From NCBI GenBank assembly GCA_022013635.1, contig JAKLPX010000116.1, positions 1-19,594 on the forward strand: a DNA stretch of 19,594 nt, given 5' to 3'. Positions 14,837 through 19,594 of the stretch are shown here, piece after piece. Each line of letters opens with the position of its first letter. Position 1 is the stretch's first letter. The notes under the pieces were generated by a model that was not told the DNA's origin, searched no databases, and worked only from the letters and a program-made list of their open reading frames with translations. The translations under genes and the position numbers were made by a program. The DNA comes from Candidatus Delongbacteria bacterium (GTDB taxonomy: Bacteria; UBA4055).

Positions 14837-16327
14837 GTGGAAGATTTAGGAAAATTAATAAACACAAGAATCGAAAAAATCAACGCAATAAGAGAGATGG
14901 GAATAAATCCGTTCCCGTATAATTATGCGATTACGGATTTCTCGGCCGACATCAAAGATAATTTCGATTCGTATAACAAAGATAACGAAGAGTTTAAGCC
15001 GGTTACCGTAGCGGGCAGAATAATGTCCGTCAGGCTAATGGGAAAAGCAGCCTTCTGTACCATCCACGACAAAAAAGGCAATATTCAGCTTTATGTGGCG
15101 CAAAAGAATATCGGTGATAAATATTACGACCTTTTTAAAATTCTTGATATCGGCGATATAATCGGCGTAAAAGGTATCGTAAAAAAAACTCAGGTCGGCG
15201 AAATCACAGTTTACATTGATTCGCTGACTCTTCTGACGAAAAATATTCGCCCTTTGCCTATCGTAAAAGAAAAGGACGGCGAAGTTTACGATGCTTTTCA
15301 CGATAAGGAACTGCGTTACAGAAACAGGCATCTTGATCTTATCGTTACTCATGGAGTAAAAGAACTTTTTGAAAAAAGGACAAGAATTATTAAAATTGTA
15401 AAAAGAATACTCGATATCAAGGGTTTTCTTGAAGTCGAAACCCCGATTTTACTGCCTATTTACGGTGGAGCGAACGCAGGTCCTTTTACAACTTACCATA
15501 ATACTCTTGATATGCTTCTTTATCTCAGAATATCAATCGAACCTTATTTAAAAAGGCTGATTGTCGGTGGAATTGACAGAGTTTATGAGATCGGAAAATG
15601 CTTCAGAAATGAAGGGATGGACAGAACGCACAATCCGGAATTTACGATGCTTGAGCTTTATCAATCCTATGCCGATTACAACGATATGATGGATCTGACC
15701 GAAGAATTATTTGAAGATACCTGCAAAGAACTTTACGGCAAAACCGAGATCGAATTCGACGGAAAAACCATCAGCTTGAAAAGACCGTGGCGCAGACTTA
15801 AAATGATTGACGCGATCAGAGAGTATGCGGATATTGATATAGAGAGTCTATCCGACGATGAACTGAAAAATATTATTAAAAAACACGGAGGCGAGTTAAA
15901 GAGCGCTTTTGTGCGTGGGCTTGCAATAAATGAAATTTTTGAGCTTTTGGTTGAACAACATCTAATTCAGCCAGTATTCATTACTCATCAGCCGCTTGAA
16001 ACGACGCCGTTGTGTAAAGTTGACTACGAGGATGAAAGATACCTTCAGAGATTTGAATTGTTTATCAACGGCAGTGAATTCGCGAACGCATACAGCGAAT
16101 CAAACGATCCTGTATTTCAGAGAAAAACACTTTATGATCAATCTCTGAGAAAGGAAGCCGACACCGAAGCAAGTCCTATGGATGAAAATTTCGTACAGGC
16201 TATAGAAACCGGCATGCCTCCGACAGGCGGACTGGGCGTAGGAATAGACAGAATGGTAATGCTGTTGACGGGCGAAAGATCAATCAGGGATGTTTTATTG
16301 TTCCCGACGATGAAACCGGAAAAATAG
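14837..16327 (+). CDS. lysS: Lysine--tRNA ligase, class II
   Basis: This 496-residue class II synthetase attaches lysine to tRNA-Lys in the cytoplasm. An N-terminal OB-fold anticodon-binding domain (about 57-135, VAGRIMSVRLMGKAAFCTIH) precedes the catalytic core. Motif 1 lies around FLEVETPIL (197-205), motif 2 is YEIGKCFRNEGMDRTHNPEF (250-269), and motif 3 is GLGVGIDRMVMLLTGERSIR (465-484). The segment RFELFINGSEFANAYSESND also fits the LysRS family. Translation starts at GTG 14837 with GAGG 6 nt upstream, 14 nt after the recA stop. Length is normal. No terminator is visible after the stop, and the promoter of the response regulator gene begins only about 16 nt later. Confidence 0.96.
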   Translation: MEDLGKLINTRIEKINAIREMGINPFPYNYAITDFSADIKDNFDSYNKDNEEFKPVTVAGRIMSVRLMGKAAFCTIHDKKGNIQLYVAQKNIGDKYYDLFKILDIGDIIGVKGIVKKTQVGEITVYIDSLTLLTKNIRPLPIVKEKDGEVYDAFHDKELRYRNRHLDLIVTHGVKELFEKRTRIIKIVKRILDIKGFLEVETPILLPIYGGANAGPFTTYHNTLDMLLYLRISIEPYLKRLIVGGIDRVYEIGKCFRNEGMDRTHNPEFTMLELYQSYADYNDMMDLTEELFEDTCKELYGKTEIEFDGKTISLKRPWRRLKMIDAIREYADIDIESLSDDELKNIIKKHGGELKSAFVRGLAINEIFELLVEQHLIQPVFITHQPLETTPLCKVDYEDERYLQRFELFINGSEFANAYSESNDPVFQRKTLYDQSLRKEADTEASPMDENFVQAIETGMPPTGGLGVGIDRMVMLLTGERSIRDVLLFPTMKPEK

Positions 16328-16343
16328 ATAGATAAAATTAATG

Positions 16344-16372
16344 TTGACAATTTGCCGCAACTTGATTATTTT
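16344..16372 (+). promoter_or_regulatory. Predicted promoter of the response-regulator gene
   Basis: TTGACA (16344-16349), a 17-nt spacer and TATTTT (16367-16372) lie 32 nt before the start codon. A perfect TATAAT at 16378-16383 is nearby but has no -35 partner at normal spacing. Confidence 0.5.
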
Positions 16373-16404
16373 TCAAATATAATATTACAAAAGAGAGCTG
16401 CGTG

Positions 16405-16776
16405 ATGCTGAACATTGCTGTTGTTGACGACGATATTTTGGCTTTGAGATTATTCAAAGACAATCTTGAGTACCTTGGATACTCCTGCAAAATTTATAAT
16501 AATCCTGAAACCGCTCTTCAGGAGATTCATAAGTTCGATGTTGTACTGCTGGATTATCATCTCGGAAGAGTGAACGGAAAAGATCTGCTGAAAAAAATAA
16601 AAAGCATAAAAGAAGACATAGTTGCCATAATGATTTCCGGATATATGATCCAAAATATTATAAACCGCGATCTGAAAGATCAGCTATATGCTTTTTATAC
16701 AAAACCCGTTGATTTTGAACTGTGCAAAAAAGACCTCGATGCCATTGCGGCTTGTATTAAGGAAAAGAATTCATAA
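16405..16776 (+). CDS. Stand-alone CheY-like receiver-domain protein
   Basis: This 123-residue protein consists of one phospho-receiver domain and has no output domain. The acid pocket is VVDDD near residues 6-10, the phospho-accepting Asp is in VVLLDYHLG (about residue 51), the conserved Ser is in AIMISGY, and the conserved Lys is in FYTKPVD. All key residues are present, so it should accept phosphate from a histidine kinase and signal through protein contacts; no kinase gene is nearby. I prefer ATG 16405, with GAGAG 7 nt upstream, over the adjacent GTG at 16402, which would add one residue. It has its own predicted promoter, and its stop codon touches the hairpin at 16777. It converges on ftsY. 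Its target process cannot be deduced. Confidence 0.9.
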   Translation: MLNIAVVDDDILALRLFKDNLEYLGYSCKIYNNPETALQEIHKFDVVLLDYHLGRVNGKDLLKKIKSIKEDIVAIMISGYMIQNIINRDLKDQLYAFYTKPVDFELCKKDLDAIAACIKEKNS

Positions 16777-16800
16777 AACAGCGGTATTTATACCGCTGTT
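16777..16800. terminator. Hairpin between converging response-regulator and ftsY genes
   Basis: AACAGCGGTA (16777-16786) and TACCGCTGTT (16791-16800) are perfect 10-bp arms around TTTA, immediately after the response-regulator stop codon. On the minus strand the stem is followed by TTTTATG, on the plus strand by ATTCTAT, so the T-tract is weak in both directions. It probably terminates or protects both transcripts. Its right arm is also the start of the 17-bp tandem repeat. Confidence 0.6.
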
Positions 16801-16894
16801 ATTCTATAGCCGCTGTTATTCTATAGCCGCTGTTCTTCTATAGCCGCTGTTCTTCTATAGCCGCTGTTATTCTATAGCCGCTGTTATTCTATTA
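16793..16894. repeat. 17-bp tandem repeat, six copies
   Basis: The unit CCGCTGTTATTCTATAG is repeated head to tail at 16793, 16810, 16827, 16844, 16861 and 16878. Copies 3 and 4 have C for A at unit position 9, and copy 6 ends in TTA instead of TAG. There are no spacers, so it is not CRISPR. The first copy is formed by the hairpin's right arm, and the last runs into the TTCTAT that contains the ftsY stop codon. Confidence 0.95.
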
Positions 16895-16896
16895 TT

Positions 16897-17889
16897 CTAT
16901 CCGAATATTGATCTTACGAAGATTTCCGGATCAAATTCCTGGAGATCTTCTATCTTCTCTCCTATTCCAATAAATTTAACCGGAATATCCATCTCCTGAT
17001 TGATAGCGATTGTAACACCACCCCTTGCAGTTCCGTCAAGTTTTGACAACACTATACCCGTTACACCGGAAGTTTTACTAAATTGCTTAGCCTGATTTAG
17101 TGCATTTTGACCGGTAGTCGCATCAAGTACAAGCAGAACTTCGTGCGGAGCCGAAGGATTTAATTTCTTCAACACCCTTGAAATCTTTTCAAGCTCGTTC
17201 ATCAGATTAATTTTATTATGCAGTCTTCCGGCAGTATCAATCAGCACAATATCCGAACCTCTCGCTTCTCCCGCTTTATAAGAGTCATAAGCCACGGCTG
17301 CAGGGTCGGAATTCATTTGATTTTTTACAAAATCTGCACCTGATCTTTTTGCCCATTCTTCTAACTGTTCAATGGCTGCAGCTCTAAATGTATCTGCCGC
17401 GCCGATAAGAACCTTCTTTCCCTTATTCTTATAGTAATAAGCTAATTTACCTATAGTAGTCGTTTTGCCGTTCCCATTAACGCCTACAACCAGTATAATG
17501 TGCGGTTTTGCGCTTATTTGCGGCTCGACAGTTTTTTTATTAAGCATTTCAATTATAATTTCTTTTATTAATTCTATTATGTTAACTATATTCTCTCCAT
17601 CCTTGATCTTCTTTTTAACTTCTTCCAGAATTTTCTCTGTCGTCTTCACTCCGATATCGGAAGTATATAAAGCCTCTTCAAGTTTATCTAAAGTTTCTGC
17701 ATCTATCTTCTCGGAAGAAAATATAGAGCCCATCTTATTAAAAATATTATTTTTTGTCTTTGACAATGACCGGGAGAGCTTGTCATACAAGCCTTCTTTC
17801 GTTTCGATAAATACTTCTGTTTGCTTTTCTACCTTAACTTCCGCATCTTCAAGATAATCCTTTACTCTTTTTCTTTTGAACAGCGCCAT
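16897..17889 (-). CDS. ftsY: Signal recognition particle receptor FtsY
   Basis: This 330-residue SRP-receptor GTPase docks Ffh/SRP-bound ribosomes at the inner membrane. A short charged N-terminal A region (about 1-45) precedes the helical N domain (about 46-115) and the G domain. GTPase motifs: G1 GVNGNGKTTT (136-145), DTFRAAA (166-172), DTAGR (218-222), the TKLD-equivalent SKLDG (282-286), and the closing GIGEKIEDLQEFDP. The A region is short, as in many bacteria outside the enterics. A ribosome binding site (AAGGG) lies 7 nt before the start. Only 23 nt separate the start from the terminator of the T9SS-cargo gene, so its promoter must overlap that terminator or lie further upstream. The stop codon lies at the edge of the 17-bp tandem repeat. 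Confidence 0.97.
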   Translation of the reverse strand: MALFKRKRVKDYLEDAEVKVEKQTEVFIETKEGLYDKLSRSLSKTKNNIFNKMGSIFSSEKIDAETLDKLEEALYTSDIGVKTTEKILEEVKKKIKDGENIVNIIELIKEIIIEMLNKKTVEPQISAKPHIILVVGVNGNGKTTTIGKLAYYYKNKGKKVLIGAADTFRAAAIEQLEEWAKRSGADFVKNQMNSDPAAVAYDSYKAGEARGSDIVLIDTAGRLHNKINLMNELEKISRVLKKLNPSAPHEVLLVLDATTGQNALNQAKQFSKTSGVTGIVLSKLDGTARGGVTIAINQEMDIPVKFIGIGEKIEDLQEFDPEIFVRSIFG

Positions 17890-17912
17890 AAATACCCTTA
17901 AAAAGTTAAATT

Positions 17913-17944
17913 AAAAAGGGCTGAGTTTCAATCCAGCCCTTTTT
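17913..17944 (-). terminator. Rho-independent terminator of the T9SS-cargo gene
   Basis: AAAAAGGGCTG (17913-17923) and CAGCCCTTTTT (17934-17944) form an 11-bp stem with a 10-nt loop, followed by TTTTT on either strand. On the minus strand it lies 33 nt after the stop of the secreted-protein gene and directly upstream of ftsY. Confidence 0.85.
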
Positions 17945-17977
17945 ATAAAGCGATGCTTATTTATAGTGTGCTCAAAA

Positions 17978-19360
17978 TTACTTAATAAGTACCATTTTTT
18001 GAGTCATTGATTTTCCTGCAGTCTGCATAGTGTAGTAGTAAACACCTGCTGATAAGCTGGAAGCATCAAAATTTACACTTTGGAATCCTGCTTTCATTTC
18101 TCCGTTAACCAATGTTTTCACAAGCTGTCCTGTGTAGTTGTAAACATTCAATTGAACTTTTCCTGCACTTGCAAGATCAAATTTGATCGTAGTTGTCGGG
18201 TTGAACGGGTTAGGATAGTTCTGGTGAAGTTTTGTTTCTAGTGGTAATGTGTTGTCTTCGATTGAAGATGGTGTAGTCATCAGCAGAGGATCGCCCAGAG
18301 TAGGATCTGCCAAAATAGTACCAGCTCCGCCGTAAACAGAATTAACCGTTCCGTCTAATGTTTGCGGAATGGTAATCCATTCATCGAAAACCGGTGTCGG
18401 AAGCGGTAATGCTATGTCATCCACTTGCTGTATTCTGAATGTAACTTGATCGCCTACAGCCCAAGGAGTAGCAAAGTTTCCGATGTTTATAGCTACAAAC
18501 GAATAACCTACTCCAAATGTTTCATAAAAAGAACCTGCAGATGTTTCATCCAATACTTCTCCCGGCCTTGTAGTAATCCAGCCTCTGTAAGTAATATTGC
18601 CGTACGGTGAAGCACTGAAATCGTAATATGCATCCGCGGCAGTTTTAACTAAATACATAACATTCCTTGATATTCCCTTAGGAGTTTCAACTGTAGCAAT
18701 TTCATCAGTTTCCACGGCAGCTTTTGCAACAGGCCATGTAGTATCGGCTGTTACATTGACATGTAAACCCTTACCTATCTCAGTCGCAAAAACATTATCC
18801 CATCCGAAAGGACCTTTAGTACTTGCTACCCATCCCTGGTTTGTGGCATCGTATCTATTAACCTGAGTACAGTTGGTTATGTCTATTCCAAGCTCTTGCG
18901 ATGTGTCGAAAGCCGTGCCGGATTTTGTAAACGGGTGCATAATAAGGTTCAGACCTGTAGTTTTTGCAACAGGTTTCAGTAAACTGTATGCAGGGTGACT
19001 GATCAGCAGACCGTTGCTGATAAACTCGCTGGCGGCGGTAACATCTATCAGGTAGGAATTTCCGTAAGAAGTCGCAAAAACATTATCCCATCCGAAAGGA
19101 CCTTTAGTACTTGCTACCCATCCTTGACTTGTAGCATCATACCCATTAACCTGAGTACAGTTGGTTATTGCAACTCCAAGTATCTGAGAAGTCGTCAAAC
19201 TTTCGTCAAACGGTAACGCAATCATGTTCAAGCCGGTTGCAAAAGCTACCGGTTTTTCTAGTGTGTACTTCACATACCCTACCGTTGCACTCGGCGCAGA
19301 TTCCGCCGCAAAAGCGAACATACTGATGATAAGCATCAATGATACTATTATTTGTTTCAT
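17978..19360 (-). CDS. Secreted protein with internal duplication and T9SS type-A sorting domain
   Basis: This 460-residue protein has a Sec signal peptide (MKQIIVSLMLIISMFAFAAE). I start it at ATG 19360, preceded by GGAGGAAGT, not at the ATG 15 nt upstream, which would put the ribosome binding site inside the gene. Two homologous segments at about 36-112 and 129-205 share NCTQVN, YDAT, QGWVASTKGPFGWDNVFAT and hydrophobic flanks, offset by exactly 96 residues. A middle region (about 210-375) probably forms beta-rich domains of unknown role. Residues 378-460 form a typical type-A sorting domain: HQNYPNPFNPTTTIKFDL, then VYNYTGQLVKTL, LSAGVYYYT and a final KMVLIK. Such domains direct export through the type IX system and are usually removed at the cell surface. 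Substrate or ligand is unknown. It has its own promoter and terminator. Confidence 0.9.
   Translation of the reverse strand: MKQIIVSLMLIISMFAFAAESAPSATVGYVKYTLEKPVAFATGLNMIALPFDESLTTSQILGVAITNCTQVNGYDATSQGWVASTKGPFGWDNVFATSYGNSYLIDVTAASEFISNGLLISHPAYSLLKPVAKTTGLNLIMHPFTKSGTAFDTSQELGIDITNCTQVNRYDATNQGWVASTKGPFGWDNVFATEIGKGLHVNVTADTTWPVAKAAVETDEIATVETPKGISRNVMYLVKTAADAYYDFSASPYGNITYRGWITTRPGEVLDETSAGSFYETFGVGYSFVAINIGNFATPWAVGDQVTFRIQQVDDIALPLPTPVFDEWITIPQTLDGTVNSVYGGAGTILADPTLGDPLLMTTPSSIEDNTLPLETKLHQNYPNPFNPTTTIKFDLASAGKVQLNVYNYTGQLVKTLVNGEMKAGFQSVNFDASSLSAGVYYYTMQTAGKSMTQKMVLIK
18783..19123. repeat. Direct repeat of 53 bp inside the secreted-protein gene
   Basis: Positions 18783-18835 and 19071-19123 are identical over 53 bp and 288 bp (96 codons) apart. 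Both encode the shared segment around WVASTKGPFGWDNVFAT of the two protein repeats, while the sequence on either side is diverged. Confidence 0.9.
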
Positions 19361-19416
19361 ACTTCCTTCCTCCATTTATTTTTTTATTACAATTCTATTT
19401 CTGTTCAATCATAAAC

Positions 19417-19445
19417 AAGTTACGACTTTTTTTTTTAGTTGTCAA
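19417..19445 (-). promoter_or_regulatory. Predicted promoter of the T9SS-cargo gene
   Basis: On the minus strand, TTGACA (19445-19440), a 17-nt spacer and TAACTT (19422-19417) lie about 57 nt before the chosen start. A run of ten A residues sits in the spacer. Confidence 0.5.
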
Positions 19446-19486
19446 GTTAATACTTTATTCTTTTGTGTGTAAACTCTGTGCAAGAT

Positions 19487-19508
19487 TCTGCGGCATTTCT
19501 GCCGCAGA
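19487..19508. terminator. Stem-loop downstream of the partial gene at the right edge
   Basis: TCTGCGGCA (19487-19495) and TGCCGCAGA (19500-19508) are perfect 9-bp arms around a 4-nt loop (GAAA on the minus strand). No T-tract follows, so it is either a non-canonical terminator or an mRNA 3'-end hairpin of the gene ending at 19528. Confidence 0.45.
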
Positions 19509-19527
19509 TCCCATACATTAATTAATA

Positions 19528-19594
19528 TTACCTTGAAACCTTTGGTCTTGCTATTTCAATTGTTCTCGGTGTTGCAGTTTTTGTTGCGTTTTTA
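19528..19594 (-). CDS. Possible C-terminal end of an unidentified protein (runs off the window)
   Basis: One minus-strand frame is open from the window edge to a TAA at 19530-19528 and reads KNATKTATPRTIEIARPKVS before a final Arg. The other two minus frames contain stops. A GC-rich stem-loop follows the stop 19 nt later, and the next minus-strand promoter follows that, which fits a gene end. With only 21 residues no family can be recognised, and a chance open frame is not excluded. Confidence 0.4.
   Translation of the reverse strand, partial: KNATKTATPRTIEIARPKVSR

Noticed and set aside
16793..16894. Regular repeats as a possible CRISPR array
   Set aside because: The 17-bp units are directly adjacent with no spacers, and no cas gene is present; it is a simple tandem repeat.
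17465..17857. 130-codon open frame antisense to ftsY
   Set aside because: It lies wholly within ftsY, whose GTPase motifs are complete; the antisense translation has no recognisable domain.
18783..19123. 53-bp direct repeats as attachment sites or an insertion-element duplication
   Set aside because: Both copies are in frame and encode the same segment of a duplicated protein domain; no integrase or transposase is nearby.
19528..19594. Plus-strand reading at the right edge as a hydrophobic membrane segment
   Set aside because: The frame giving a Leu/Val-rich stretch has a TAA just upstream and no start codon between; the minus-strand gene-end reading with a following hairpin fits better.

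Overview
The window looks like chromosome from an anaerobic, low-to-moderate-GC bacterium with two membranes, most likely of the Fibrobacterota-Chlorobiota-Bacteroidota (FCB) superphylum or a related candidate phylum. The evidence is a secreted protein with a type-A C-terminal sorting domain of the type IX secretion system, several outer-membrane-type lipoproteins, a full-length pyruvate:ferredoxin oxidoreductase, and a phosphofructokinase carrying the residues of pyrophosphate-dependent enzymes. The phylum assignment is inference; no rRNA or other decisive marker is present. TGA is used as a stop. The readable promoters are of the TTGACA/TATATT type with 17-bp spacers, not the Bacteroidota -33/-7 type.

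Layout. (1) 1-153, minus: the first 51 codons of a GAF-domain protein with its own promoter. (2) 289-4319, minus: an envelope operon of four genes, in transcription order a FecR-domain lipoprotein, an LPP20-like secreted protein, a lipoprotein paralogue of it, and a TPR + SLH lipoprotein, closed by a hairpin terminator. (3) 4484-12370, minus: nifJ (PFOR), then a membrane protein fused to a spermidine-synthase-like domain, then a TMTC-like GT-C membrane protein with TPRs, closely spaced. (4) 12596-16327, plus: a PPi-type phosphofructokinase, recA and lysS, with gaps of 10 and 14 nt. This operon diverges from nifJ across a 225-bp region with facing promoters and a perfect 9-bp inverted repeat between them. 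(5) 16405-16776, plus: a stand-alone receiver-domain protein, converging on ftsY; the gap holds a hairpin and a 17-bp tandem repeat of about six copies. (6) 16897-17889, minus: ftsY. (7) 17978-19360, minus: a T9SS-sorted secreted protein with an internal 96-residue duplication. (8) 19528-19594, minus: a possible 3' end of another gene.

Functionally the window mixes housekeeping genes (recA, lysS, ftsY), central energy metabolism (PFOR and PPi-type PFK facing each other) and envelope functions. No mobile element, CRISPR array, tRNA or rRNA was seen, and no gene-free stretch exceeds 300 bases. The least explained parts are the FecR/LPP20/LPP20/TPR-SLH operon, the membrane pair behind nifJ, the nifJ-pfk palindrome and the 17-bp repeat at the end of ftsY.
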